A DNA stretch of 64,000 nt from Actinoplanes campanulatus. GTDB taxonomy: Bacteria > Actinomycetota > Actinomycetes > Mycobacteriales > Micromonosporaceae. Below, piece after piece: positions 1 through 8,645 of this stretch. A program made the position numbers and the translations under genes. The first letter of the stretch is position 1, and each line of letters opens with the position of its first letter. The notes below the pieces were generated by a model. It had not been told where the DNA came from. It worked only from the letters and a program-made list of their open reading frames with translations, and did not search any database. The DNA lies in assembly GCF_014647795.1 (NCBI RefSeq), contig NZ_BMPW01000003.1, positions 1 to 64,000 on the forward strand, given 5' to 3'.

Positions 1-63
1 CCGGGGCGAGCGACTCGCCACGGAGGATCGGCCACGAGAACGCCGGGTTTACCGAATGCGGGA

Positions 64-879
64 TCAGGTTCGACCGGCGCCCGCCCGGGGTCCGGCGATG
101 CGCTGGGCCAGCCACACCGGGATCACTGAGAGGACGATCAGAACCGCGGCCACCACGTTGACGACCGGGGCCTGGTTGGGCCGGAACAGGTTGTTGAAGA
201 TCCAGATGGGCAGAGTGGTCACCCCGGGCCCGGCGGTGAAGGTGGTCACGATGATCTCGTCGAAGGACAGCGCGAAGGCGAGCAGCCCACCGGCCAGCAG
301 GGCGGACCGGATCAGCGGGAAGGTGACGTACCGGAAGGTCTGGAAGCCGGAGGCGCCCAGGTCGGCCGACGCCTCCTCCAGGTTGGTGCCGGTCCGGCGC
401 AGCCGGGCCAGCACGTTGTTGTAGACCGTCACCACGCAGAACGTGGCGTGGCCGACGATGATCGAGAACATCCCCTTGCCGATGCCGAGGTCGCCCATCA
501 CCGACCGCCAGGCGCTGTCCAGGGCGATGCCGGTGACGATGCCGGGCAGCGCGATCGGCAGCACCACGAGCAGCGAGATCGTGTCCCGGCCGAAGAACTG
601 GAACCGCTGCACCGCGAAGGCGATCATCGTGCCCAGCACCAGGGCGATCGCGGTGGCGCCGAGCCCGGCCTGCACCGACGTGAGCAGCGCCTGCCGGGCG
701 CCGTCGTTGGCCCAGGCGGCCGACCACCAGCGGGTGGTGAGGTCGTGCGGCGGCCAGGCGAAGGTGCGGTCGCCGTTGAACGAGTTGATCAGCACCAGCA
801 GCAGCGGCACGTAGATGAACGTGAGCCCGAGCGCCATCACGGCACGCAGCGCCCAGCGGGCGGGGGCAGACAGCGTCAC
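64..879 (-). CDS. potC: Polyamine-type ABC transporter permease (PotC-like)
   Basis: This is one of two inner-membrane permeases of a spermidine/putrescine-type ABC importer. The 271-residue protein has about six hydrophobic helices and the inner-membrane coupling motif 'EASADLGASGFQTFRYVTFPL' in its central part, which docks the ATPase. Family length is about 260-280. The GTG start is chosen because it overlaps the stop of the preceding permease (GTGA) and has GGAGGAG just upstream. The same frame stays open far upstream, but that stretch only shadows the preceding gene. It is the last recognisable gene of potA-potD-potB-potC before the window edge. The substrate could be another small cation or amino-compound, since permeases do not fix specificity. 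Confidence 0.9.
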   Translation of the reverse strand: MTLSAPARWALRAVMALGLTFIYVPLLLVLINSFNGDRTFAWPPHDLTTRWWSAAWANDGARQALLTSVQAGLGATAIALVLGTMIAFAVQRFQFFGRDTISLLVVLPIALPGIVTGIALDSAWRSVMGDLGIGKGMFSIIVGHATFCVVTVYNNVLARLRRTGTNLEEASADLGASGFQTFRYVTFPLIRSALLAGGLLAFALSFDEIIVTTFTAGPGVTTLPIWIFNNLFRPNQAPVVNVVAAVLIVLSVIPVWLAQRIAGPRAGAGRT

Positions 880-1721
880 AGCTCCTCCAGGGCGCCGGAG
901 CGGCGGACCGCGAGCAGGTAGATCACCATGATCAGCACGGGGACGGTGGCGATCGCGGCGGCGAACGGGAGGTTGTTGGCGGCGCCGATGTTGGCGTAGA
1001 CCAGGTTGCCGATGAGCTGGGTCTTGCCGCCGACGATCTGCACGGTGATGTAGTCGCCGAGCGACAGCGAGAACGTGAAGATCGACCCGGCGAAGACCGA
1101 CGGGACCAACGTCGGCAGGACCACCGACCGGAAGGTACGCCCGGCGCGCGCCCCCAGGTCGGCGGAGGCCTCCAACAGCGAGTCCGGCAGCCGTTCCAGT
1201 CCGGCGTAGACCGGCAGGATCATGTAGGGCAGCCACATGTAGGCGAGCACCAGGACGGTCGCGGGCAGCCCGTAGCCGGGCCCGTCGAAGAGGGTGTCCA
1301 TGGGGCCGTTGTTGGCCAGCAGGATCCGCCAGGCGTAGGCCTTGACCAGGTAGCTTGCCCACAGTGGAGTGAGGATGGCGATGACCAGCCAGTGCCGGGA
1401 TCTCGCCGACGCCACCTTGGCCATGAAGAACGCCATCGGCACGGCGACGACGACGCAGATGACGGTGACCGCCGCGGCCACGCCGACACTGCGCAGGGCG
1501 ACGTTCCGGTACACCTCCTCGGTGAGGATGGTCCGGAAGTTCCCCAGGGAGAACTGCCGGACCACCTCGCCGGTGAAGCCGTTCACGGTCCAGAACGCCG
1601 ACACCAGCAGCACCGCGAGCGCGCCGAGATAGGCGACGACCAGCCAGAGCAGGGGCGCCGAGAGCAGGCCGGCCAGGCGCAGGCGCGGGTGCCGGTGCAG
1701 GTACGAACCGAGACCTACCAC
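876..1721 (-). CDS. potB: Polyamine-type ABC transporter permease (PotB-like)
   Basis: This is the partner permease of the importer, 281 residues. It has an N-terminal membrane helix (about residues 17-42) and then five more hydrophobic segments. The EAA coupling loop reads 'EASADLGARAGRTFRSVVLP' at about residues 184-203. It starts 1 nt after the stop of the binding protein and overlaps the next permease by 4 nt, so all four proteins are probably made from one mRNA. Length and order match PotB of the PotABCD class. Sub-family and substrate are inferred from the neighbouring PotD-like receptor. Confidence 0.9.
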   Translation of the reverse strand: MVGLGSYLHRHPRLRLAGLLSAPLLWLVVAYLGALAVLLVSAFWTVNGFTGEVVRQFSLGNFRTILTEEVYRNVALRSVGVAAAVTVICVVVAVPMAFFMAKVASARSRHWLVIAILTPLWASYLVKAYAWRILLANNGPMDTLFDGPGYGLPATVLVLAYMWLPYMILPVYAGLERLPDSLLEASADLGARAGRTFRSVVLPTLVPSVFAGSIFTFSLSLGDYITVQIVGGKTQLIGNLVYANIGAANNLPFAAAIATVPVLIMVIYLLAVRRSGALEEL

Positions 1722-1722
1722 G

Positions 1723-2925
1723 TCATCCCTTGATCGTCGTCCAGGCCTGGGTCCAGGCCGAGTAGTCCTTGCAGGTCACGTCCTTGCGCCCGTCGATGCA
1801 CCGGGCGAGCGGGGTGGTCCAGTACCAGACCTGCTCGAAGTAGGCCTCGTCCTCGGCGTGGAAGGTGGCGCAGTGGTTCTTGTCCTTGGTCTCGGCGCAG
1901 GACAGCCTGTTGGACGGCGCCTCACCGAACCACTCGGCGACCCCGGCGTTGGCCGTGGGCGAGATGATGTGGTTCATCCACAGGTACGCGCAGTTGGGGT
2001 GCCCGGCCTTGGCGGACACCATCCACGTGTCGGACCAGCCGGTGGCGCCCTCGGCCGGCAGGATCGCCTCGACGGGCGCGCCGTCGGCCTTGGTCAGGTT
2101 GGTGATGACCTGCCAGGTGGTGCCGAGCACCGAGTTGCCGGCCTTGAAGGCCTGCACCTCCTTGGTGTAGTCGGACCAGTACTCGCCGATCAGCTCGTTC
2201 TGCTGCTTGAGCAGGTCGACGGCCGCCTGGAACTGGGTGTCGTCGAGGGCGTACGGGTTCTTGATGTTCAGTTCCGGCTTGGTCTTCATGAGGTAGAGCG
2301 CCGCGTCGGCGATGTAGATCGGCGAGTCGTACGCGGTGATCTTGCCCTTGTGCGGTGACGCCGGGTCGAAGACGGCGCTCCACGAGGTGGGCGCCGGGGT
2401 GACCGTGTCGGTGCGGTACATGAGCAGGTTGGCGCCACGGCCGTGCGGGGCACCGTAGGGCACGCCGTCGACCGAGTTCCAGGCCTTGTTCTTCAGGCCC
2501 TCGAAGACGTCCTTGTAGTTGCTGAGCAGATCGGTGTTGACCGGGGCGACGTCGCCGCCGTAGATGAGCCGCAGCGACGCGTCACCGGAGGCGGACACCA
2601 CGTCGTACTCGCCGGTCTTCATGAGGGCGACCATCTCGTCGGACGTCCCGGCGATCTTGTTGTTGACCTGGCAGCCGGTCTCCTTTTCAAAGCCGGTGAC
2701 CCAGTCGACGCTCTTGTCGGTGGAGCCGTCCTCGACGTACCCGGCCCAGGAGACGACGTTGACCTCGCCCTCGCCGGCGCCGAGAGCCGCCAACTTGTCG
2801 ATCTTCGGGACGGTGAGGCCGCCGGGGCCGCTGCCGGCCGCGTCGCCGCCACCGTCACCGCCGCATCCGGCGAGCGTGAGCACGCCCGCGGCCAGTGCCG
2901 CCAACAATATTCTTCCGCTATGCAT
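1723..2925 (-). CDS. potD: Extracellular polyamine-binding lipoprotein (PotD-like)
   Basis: This is the solute receptor of the importer. A short basic start and hydrophobic stretch lead to the lipobox LAGC with Cys21, so it should be exported and lipid-anchored on the outer face of the membrane. The remainder is a PotD/PotF-type periplasmic-binding fold. It includes 'VNVVSWAGYVEDGS' near the mature N-terminus and 'SAKAGHPNCAYLWMNHIISP' near the C-terminus. An upstream in-frame start at 2943 exists. I chose the ATG at 2925 because AAGGAG lies 8 nt before it and it overlaps the potA stop by 8 nt. The mature protein has several Cys in its C-terminal third, possibly disulfides. The ligand is most likely putrescine or spermidine by family. 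Confidence 0.88.
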   Translation of the reverse strand: MHSGRILLAALAAGVLTLAGCGGDGGGDAAGSGPGGLTVPKIDKLAALGAGEGEVNVVSWAGYVEDGSTDKSVDWVTGFEKETGCQVNNKIAGTSDEMVALMKTGEYDVVSASGDASLRLIYGGDVAPVNTDLLSNYKDVFEGLKNKAWNSVDGVPYGAPHGRGANLLMYRTDTVTPAPTSWSAVFDPASPHKGKITAYDSPIYIADAALYLMKTKPELNIKNPYALDDTQFQAAVDLLKQQNELIGEYWSDYTKEVQAFKAGNSVLGTTWQVITNLTKADGAPVEAILPAEGATGWSDTWMVSAKAGHPNCAYLWMNHIISPTANAGVAEWFGEAPSNRLSCAETKDKNHCATFHAEDEAYFEQVWYWTTPLARCIDGRKDVTCKDYSAWTQAWTTIKG

Positions 2926-3949
2926 GCGCGGTCTCCTTCGCAACAGGGGGAATCTCGACGATGTGCTCGTCGTGCCAGGTCAGGTGCACCCGCTGGCCGC
3001 GGGCGGCCAGGGGCGCGCCGTCGTGGCGGTTCTGGGAGACGACGACGGCGCGGCTGCCCGCGTCGAGGTCGACGACATACCGGGTGACGGCGCCGGCGTA
3101 GACGACCTCGGCGACCGTGCCGGGCGCACCGGTGTCCGCGGAGATCTCGATCTTCTCGGGGCGTACCGAGAACACGCCGTCGCGGGCGAACAGCGCCCGG
3201 GACACGTCACCGGTGAACACATTGGAGGTGCCGACGAAACCGGCGACGAAGGAGCTGCGTGGCCGTTCGTACACCTCCTCGGGGGTGCCGACCTGGGCGA
3301 TGCGCCCGGCGTCGAAGACCGCGACCCGGTCGCTCATGGTGAGCGCCTCGTCCTGGTCGTGGGTGACGAAGACGAAGGTGATGCCGACCTCGCGCTGGAT
3401 GGCCTTGAGCTCCACCTGCATCTGCTCGCGCAGTTTCAGGTCGAGCGCGCCGAGCGGCTCGTCGAGCAGCAGCACCTTGGGCCGGTTGACCAGGGCGCGG
3501 GCCAGGGCGACGCGCTGCCGCTGACCGCCGGACATGGCGGCCGGGCGACGGCCGCCGAAGCCCTCCAGCCGGACCGAGGCGAGGGCCTGTTCGGCGCGCT
3601 CCCGGCGCTCCCGCCTGGCGACCCGGCGGACCTTGAGCCCGTACTCCACGTTCTCCAGCACCGTCATGTGCGGAAACAGGGCGTAGTCCTGGAAGACGGT
3701 GTTGACGTCGCGCTCGAAGGGCGCGAGCCGGGTCACGTCCCGCCCGCCCAGCTCGACGGTCCCGGCGGTGGGCAGCTCGAACCCGGCGATCATCCGCAGC
3801 ACGGTGGTCTTGCCCGAGCCGGACGGGCCGAGCATGGAGAAGAACTCGCCGTCGGCGATCGCGAGGTCGACGCCGGCCACGGCATCGACCGCGCCGAACG
3901 ACTTACGGAGCCCGGTCAGCCGGATGGCCGGGGTTGAGATGTCGGTCAC
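2918..3949 (-). CDS. potA: Polyamine-type ABC transporter ATPase (PotA-like)
   Basis: This cytoplasmic ATPase powers the importer. The 343-residue protein has Walker A GPSGSGKT (residues 41-48), a Q-loop in 'NTVFQDYALFPHM', the signature MSGGQRQR, Walker B VLLLDEPLGALD and the H-loop 'VFVTHDQDEA'. A C-terminal TOBE-type regulatory domain follows from about residue 240. It is the first gene of the operon and uses a GTG start. A -35/-10 pair ends 6 nt before that GTG, so the message is probably leaderless. The order potA-D-B-C differs from the enterobacterial A-B-C-D order. A GntR regulator is divergent and is the natural candidate to control it. Confidence 0.92.
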   Translation of the reverse strand: MTDISTPAIRLTGLRKSFGAVDAVAGVDLAIADGEFFSMLGPSGSGKTTVLRMIAGFELPTAGTVELGGRDVTRLAPFERDVNTVFQDYALFPHMTVLENVEYGLKVRRVARRERRERAEQALASVRLEGFGGRRPAAMSGGQRQRVALARALVNRPKVLLLDEPLGALDLKLREQMQVELKAIQREVGITFVFVTHDQDEALTMSDRVAVFDAGRIAQVGTPEEVYERPRSSFVAGFVGTSNVFTGDVSRALFARDGVFSVRPEKIEISADTGAPGTVAEVVYAGAVTRYVVDLDAGSRAVVVSQNRHDGAPLAARGQRVHLTWHDEHIVEIPPVAKETAHA

Positions 3950-3955
3950 GGCGAA

Positions 3956-3984
3956 AACGTATGGCGTCAGACTTTAAAGGTCAA
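3956..3984 (-). promoter_or_regulatory. Probable leaderless promoter of the pot operon
   Basis: On the minus strand this reads TTGACC, a 17-bp spacer, then TACGTT. The TACGTT ends 6 nt before the potA GTG, so transcription should start at or next to the start codon. I see no ribosome binding site. This is a -35/-10 match of housekeeping type found by eye; no start site has been mapped. Confidence 0.55.
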
Positions 3985-4019
3985 GACAGCCCGGTAACCG
4001 GTTCGTTAACAGCCATACG
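3958..4019. promoter_or_regulatory. Inverted repeats between potA and the GntR gene
   Basis: The 85-bp divergent region holds CGTATGGC at 3958-3965 and its exact complement GCCATACG at 4012-4019. Between them are palindromes CTTTAAAG (3972-3979) and CCGGTAACCGG (3991-4001). The left arm overlaps the potA -10 element, so a bound regulator would block transcription. The adjacent GntR/FCD protein is the obvious candidate, but its binding is inferred. Confidence 0.4.
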
Positions 4020-4034
4020 GAAGAATCACGGCCC

Positions 4035-4766
4035 ATGGGGACGTCCCGAGCCAGCGCGCGATCCGTGGTGTTCGCGCCACTCGACCCGCACAGCCGAGCC
4101 GAGACGGTCGTCCGTCGGCTCACCGACGCCATCACGTTCGGGCTGCTCACCGACGCCGAGCAGCTGCCCAGCGAGACCGACCTGGCGGCACAGTTCGGGG
4201 TCTCCCGGGTGACCGTCCGGGAGGCTCTGGTGGCGCTGCGGCAGCAGAACCTGGTGGAGACACGCCGCGGTCGTGGCGGCGGCAGCTTCGTGCGCGCGCC
4301 CACGGCGGCCGCCGACCGGTCCCTGCGGTCCCGGCTCTCCGAACTGAGCCTGCCCAACCTGCGCGACACGGCCGACCACTACGCGGCGGTCGCGGGGGCC
4401 GCCGCACGGCTGGCCGCCCAGCGCGCCGACGCCGACGACATCCTGCGCATCGAGGAGGTCGACGCCGACGTGGCCGGGCCGCTGCACCGGATGGAGCGGG
4501 CCTACCACCTGGAGGTCGCGGCGGTGGCCCAGTCCGCCCGCCTGGCCCGGGAGGAGATCCGGTTCGCCGGCGAGCTGGGCACGCTCCTCTGGTCCCCGAT
4601 ACTCCAGACCGCCGACAGCACCTATGATCCGCACGCGGAACACCGGGCCATCACGGCGGCCATCGCGGCCGGCGACGGCGACCTGGCCCGCAGACTCACC
4701 GAAGAACACATAGAGACGGCCGTCGAGCGGCTCGTTACGCTGCACTTGACGCTGGTCGAGCCGTAA
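4035..4766 (+). CDS. GntR-family (FadR/FCD subgroup) transcriptional regulator
   Basis: This is a 243-residue DNA-binding repressor or activator. The N-terminal winged helix-turn-helix spans about residues 20-85 and includes 'LPSETDLAAQFGVSRVTVRE' and the wing 'ETRRGRGGGSFVRAP'. The C-terminal, mostly helical part (about 95-235) fits an FCD ligand-binding domain, ending in 'DLARRLTEEHIETAVERL'. FCD domains usually sense small carboxylates or amines through a metal site. It is divergent from the polyamine-type importer and 11 nt ahead of a cache-domain gene, so it probably links polyamine supply to that transporter. Ligand and operator are not known from sequence. Confidence 0.87.
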   Translation: MGTSRASARSVVFAPLDPHSRAETVVRRLTDAITFGLLTDAEQLPSETDLAAQFGVSRVTVREALVALRQQNLVETRRGRGGGSFVRAPTAAADRSLRSRLSELSLPNLRDTADHYAAVAGAAARLAAQRADADDILRIEEVDADVAGPLHRMERAYHLEVAAVAQSARLAREEIRFAGELGTLLWSPILQTADSTYDPHAEHRAITAAIAAGDGDLARRLTEEHIETAVERLVTLHLTLVEP

Positions 4767-4777
4767 AGGTGGGCCCC

Positions 4778-5497
4778 GTGGGACAGACGATCACAAGCGA
4801 GACGACAGCCCTGGCCGCACGCGTCACCACCCTGGCCGAGGCCGCCTTCGCCACCGCCGACGGGCTGCGCCGCCGGGCCGAGGATCTGTTCACCGGCGGG
4901 CGGCCCGCCTCGGCCGACCTGGCCGTGCTGCGCCCGTGGGTGACCGAGGCGCTGGGCGGGCTGATCAACGGGGCCGGGGTGATCACCGTCCCGCTCGCCG
5001 ACGGGCGGCCCGGTCTGGAGTGGTGGATGGGTTCCCCGGCGCAGCGTTCCCGGCTGACCCTCGACCTGGACCCGGCCAGTGACACGTTCGTCGACGTGGG
5101 CCGTCAGCCGTGGTATTCGGTGCCCCGCGACACCGGCCGCCGCCACGTGACCGGGCCGTACGTCGACTACGTCTGCGCCGAGCAGTACGCGCTCACCTTC
5201 ACCGTCCCGGTCACCGACCACGGCACGTTCGCCGGGATCGCCGGGGCGGACGTGTTCGTCGGCGACTTCGAACGCGCCCTGCGCCCGGCCCTGCGGGCGG
5301 TCGGCACACCGGTCGCGCTGGTCAACACGCACGGCCGGGTGGTCGCCGGCAGCACGGCCCACCACCTGGCGGGCTCCCTGATCCGGGACGCGCACATCCG
5401 GACGGCGCTGCTCACCGCGCTTCCGGCGGTGCTGCCCGGCGGGGTTCGGCTAACGCCGTGCGGCACCCTGCCCCTGGCGGTCCTGACCTGGCCGTGA
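4778..5497 (+). CDS. Free-standing cache (PDC) sensor-domain protein
   Basis: This 239-residue protein looks like a double-cache/PDC ligand-binding fold. Typical marks are 'VDVGRQPWYSVPRDTGRRHVTGPYVDYVC' (about residues 105-133) and 'LTFTVPVTDHGTFAGIAGADVFV' (about 137-160). These match the W-Y...G-P-Y...G-D-V pattern of small-molecule-sensing cache domains. I see no signal peptide, membrane helix, kinase, chemotaxis or DNA-binding domain, so it should be cytoplasmic and lacks an output domain. It follows the GntR gene by 11 nt and probably shares its mRNA. A second GTG at 4769 is possible; 4778 is preferred because AAAGGTGGG lies upstream. It may sense or buffer a polyamine-like ligand, but that is inferred. 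Confidence 0.75.
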   Translation: MGQTITSETTALAARVTTLAEAAFATADGLRRRAEDLFTGGRPASADLAVLRPWVTEALGGLINGAGVITVPLADGRPGLEWWMGSPAQRSRLTLDLDPASDTFVDVGRQPWYSVPRDTGRRHVTGPYVDYVCAEQYALTFTVPVTDHGTFAGIAGADVFVGDFERALRPALRAVGTPVALVNTHGRVVAGSTAHHLAGSLIRDAHIRTALLTALPAVLPGGVRLTPCGTLPLAVLTWP

Positions 5498-5534
5498 GGT
5501 CGGCGCCCGGCATCGACCGTGGCAGGATCTGCTG

Positions 5535-8500
5535 GTGCGGATCGGGATGCTTGGATCGTTCGAGGTGCACGGCGACGACGGCGCCCTCACCGAGGTGCCC
5601 GGCGCACGGCTGCGCGGGTTGCTGATCGCCCTGGCGCTGGAGACCGGCCGGGTGGTGCCGAAGGCGGCCCTGGTCGACTGGATCTGGGGTGGACACTCGC
5701 CCGCCGACGCCACGAACGCCCTGCACCGTCTGGTCTCCCGGCTGCGCAAGGCGCTGCCGGACGGCGCGGTCGAGGGGCACGCCGAGGGCTACCGGCTGAC
5801 CGTCGAGCCGGACGCGGTCGACGCCGTCCGGTTCGAGCGCCTGGTCACCACGGCGCACGCCCGGGCCGGCGACGACCCGGCCCGCCAGCGGCTGCTGCGG
5901 GAGGCGCTCGGCCTGTGGCGCGGGCCCGCCATGCGGGATGTCACGCTGCCGGACAGCGCGGCCTTCGGCGCGGCCGTCACCCGGCTGGAGGAGCTGCGCC
6001 TGGCCGCGCTGGAGGACCGGTACGAGTCCGGCGCCGGCCGCCCCGAACTGGTCCCCGAACTGACCACTCTGGTCGCGGCGCACCCGCTGCGGGAACGGCT
6101 GGCCGCCGCCCTGATGCGCGCCCTGGCCGCGGCCGGCCGGGGCAGTGAGGCGCTGCTGGTCTACCAGCGCACCCGGGAGGCGCTGGCCGACGCCCTGGGG
6201 GTGGACCCGTCACCGGAGCTGTCCGCCCTGCACGTCGCCCTGCTGCGCGGCGACGCCCGGCGGCCGGAGCAGCGGCGGACCAACCTGCGCGCCGAGCTGA
6301 CCAGCTACGTCGGCAAGTCGGCCGACGTCACGGCGGTCCGGGAGCTGGTGGCCGGGCACCGGCTCACCACACTGACCGGGCCGGGCGGCTCGGGCAAGAC
6401 CCGGCTGGCCGCGGAGTCCGCCCGTACCCTGCTCGATGATCTTCCGGACGGGGCGTGGCTCGTGGAGCTCGCCGCCATCGGCCCGGACGGTGACGTGGCG
6501 CAGGCGGCTCTCGCCGGGCTCGGCCTGCGCGACACCCTGCTCGGCGAGGCGCCGCCGGCCGGCCCGCTGGAGCGGCTGACCGCCGCCGTCCGGGACCGGG
6601 AGACGCTGCTCATCCTGGACAACTGCGAGCACGTGATCGAGGCGGCGGCGGAGTTCGCGCACCGGGTGCTCGGCGAGTGCCCGAAGCTGCGGATCCTGGC
6701 GACCAGCCGGGAACCGCTCGGCATCGTCGGCGAGGCACTGTGGCCGGTGGAGCCGCTGGCCCTGCCCGCGGACGACGGCGACGCCGCCGGCTCCCCGGCG
6801 GTACTGCTGCTGCGCGACCGGGCCGGCGCCGTCCGCAAGGACCTCGGGAGCGACCCCGCCACCCTGTCCACGATGGTCCGGGTGTGCCGGGCGCTGGACG
6901 GGATGCCGCTGGCCATCGAGCTCGCGGCGGCCCGGCTGCGGACCATGTCCCTCGATCAGCTCGCGCATCGCCTCGACGACCGGTTCCGCCTGCTCACCGG
7001 CGGCAGCCGTACCGCCCTGCCCCGGCACCGGACGCTGCGGGCGGTGATCGACTGGAGCTGGGAGCTGCTGTCCGGGGCGGAACGCACGATGCTGCGGCGG
7101 CTGTCGGTGTTCTCCGGCGGGGCGAGCCTGGAGGCGGCCGAGCGGGTCTGCGGCGGCGACCACCTGGAGCTGCTCACCTCGCTCACCGAGAAGTCGCTGC
7201 TGGTGGCCGAGGGGGACGGCGCGCCCCGCTACCGGATGCTGGGCACCATCAGGGAGTACGCCGGTGACCGGCTGGCCGAGGCCGGCGAATCGGAGCAGAC
7301 CCGGCGGGCGCACCTGGACTGGTGCACCGAACTGGCCGAGACCGCCGAGCCGCATCTGCGCCGGGCCGGGCAGCTCCACTGGCTGGCGCTGCTCCAGGCC
7401 GAGCACGACAACATCGGGGCCGCGATGCGCGGGGCGCTGGCGACCGGTGACGCGCCCGCGGCGATGCGGCTGGCCGCGGGCGCCGGCTGGTACTGGTGGC
7501 TCAGCGGCAACAAGACCGAGGGCGTGGAGCTGATCCTGGCGGCCACCGGGACGCCCGGTGCGGTGCCCGACGACATCCGGGCCACCGTCTACGCGATCTT
7601 CACCATGTTCCTGACCGACGGCCCCGGCGACGAGCACCGGGCGGCCGAGTGGATCATCAAGGCGTACGAGCTGAGCCGGCACGCCCCACGCCACCACCCA
7701 CTGATCGGTTTCACCGCCCCGCTGGAGCGCCTGCTGCGGGAACCGGGCGCGGTCCTGTCCGCCTTCGAACCGCTGCTCGACGACCCGGATCCGTGGGCCC
7801 GCGCGCTGGCCCGGCTGCATCTGGGCAAGATGCGGACACTGCTCGGCCACGGTGGACACGACGCGGACGCCCACCTCGAGACGGCGCTCACCGAGTTCCG
7901 GGCGCTCGGCGAGCGGTTCGGCATCTCGTTCGCGCTGATCGAGCTGGCGAACCGGATCGCCACCCGCGGCGAGTTCACCACCGCCTGCGGATACTACGAG
8001 GAGGCGATCGAGGTGGTCACCCCGATCGGCGCGGTCGAGGACGTGATCCGGATGCGGGCCCGGCAGGCGCAGCTGTACTGGCTGGCCGGTGACCGGGAGG
8101 CCGCCGCGACCGCGCTCGACGGGGCGCGGCGCTCGGCGGAGCGGGTCACCTGGCCGGGTTCGCTGGCCGAGCTGGCTCTCGCCGAGGCGCGCCTGGCCCA
8201 CTGGGCCGGCGACCGGAAGCAGGCGTACCGGCGGCTCACGGCCGCGACCGGGATCCTGGGCGCGGACGCCGAGCGGCCGAACCTCCGCGGCGAGATCGAG
8301 GATCTGCTCGGCTACCTCACCGAGGATCACCACGAGGCCGGTACGCACCGCGCCGCCGCCTACCGCGCGGCGGTCGAGACCGGCCACGCGCCGCTGATCG
8401 CCCAGGTGCTCGTCGGCGTCGCCGACCAGGCGCTGCGCCACGACGACCCGGAGCAGGCGGCGCGGCTGCTCGCGGCGAGCACCGCGGTCCGGGGCCTGCC

Positions 8501-8645
8501 GGACTGCGCGCACCCGGACGCGGCCCGGATCGAGCGGACCGTCCGCGACCGCCTGGGCGAGGGGTTCGCCGAGGCGACGGCGGACGGCGCGGCTGCCGAC
8601 TGGCGCCGGCTGGCCGAGGTCACGCTCGCCTCTCTCAGCGGGTGA
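5535..8645 (+). CDS. AfsR/SARP-type regulator with STAND ATPase and TPR region
   Basis: This is a large cytoplasmic regulator of 1036 residues. Residues 1-95 form an OmpR-like winged helix of the SARP type ('KAALVDWIWGG', 'NALHRLVSRLRKAL'). Residues 96-240 form a bacterial transcriptional activation domain ending 'LGVDPSPELSALH'. A STAND/NB-ARC-like ATPase follows, with Walker A GPGGSGKT (282-289), a Walker B 'ETLLILDNCEH', and 'GMPLAIELAAARLR', the GxP loop typical of this class. The C-terminal half is alpha-helical and TPR-like. Such proteins activate secondary-metabolite or developmental genes, often after phosphorylation. No biosynthetic cluster is next to it, so its target is unknown. 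The GTG start lies 37 nt after the cache gene; its 3' end overlaps the convergent esterase by 11 nt. Confidence 0.88.
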   Translation: MRIGMLGSFEVHGDDGALTEVPGARLRGLLIALALETGRVVPKAALVDWIWGGHSPADATNALHRLVSRLRKALPDGAVEGHAEGYRLTVEPDAVDAVRFERLVTTAHARAGDDPARQRLLREALGLWRGPAMRDVTLPDSAAFGAAVTRLEELRLAALEDRYESGAGRPELVPELTTLVAAHPLRERLAAALMRALAAAGRGSEALLVYQRTREALADALGVDPSPELSALHVALLRGDARRPEQRRTNLRAELTSYVGKSADVTAVRELVAGHRLTTLTGPGGSGKTRLAAESARTLLDDLPDGAWLVELAAIGPDGDVAQAALAGLGLRDTLLGEAPPAGPLERLTAAVRDRETLLILDNCEHVIEAAAEFAHRVLGECPKLRILATSREPLGIVGEALWPVEPLALPADDGDAAGSPAVLLLRDRAGAVRKDLGSDPATLSTMVRVCRALDGMPLAIELAAARLRTMSLDQLAHRLDDRFRLLTGGSRTALPRHRTLRAVIDWSWELLSGAERTMLRRLSVFSGGASLEAAERVCGGDHLELLTSLTEKSLLVAEGDGAPRYRMLGTIREYAGDRLAEAGESEQTRRAHLDWCTELAETAEPHLRRAGQLHWLALLQAEHDNIGAAMRGALATGDAPAAMRLAAGAGWYWWLSGNKTEGVELILAATGTPGAVPDDIRATVYAIFTMFLTDGPGDEHRAAEWIIKAYELSRHAPRHHPLIGFTAPLERLLREPGAVLSAFEPLLDDPDPWARALARLHLGKMRTLLGHGGHDADAHLETALTEFRALGERFGISFALIELANRIATRGEFTTACGYYEEAIEVVTPIGAVEDVIRMRARQAQLYWLAGDREAAATALDGARRSAERVTWPGSLAELALAEARLAHWAGDRKQAYRRLTAATGILGADAERPNLRGEIEDLLGYLTEDHHEAGTHRAAAYRAAVETGHAPLIAQVLVGVADQALRHDDPEQAARLLAASTAVRGLPDCAHPDAARIERTVRDRLGEGFAEATADGAAADWRRLAEVTLASLSG

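Noticed and set aside
1-63. A further pot-operon gene running off the left edge
   Set aside because: A minus-strand frame is open, but only about 20 codons are visible, with no start codon or recognisable motif.
5535-8645. SARP gene as marker of a biosynthetic cluster
   Set aside because: No polyketide synthase, peptide synthetase or other cluster genes occur nearby.
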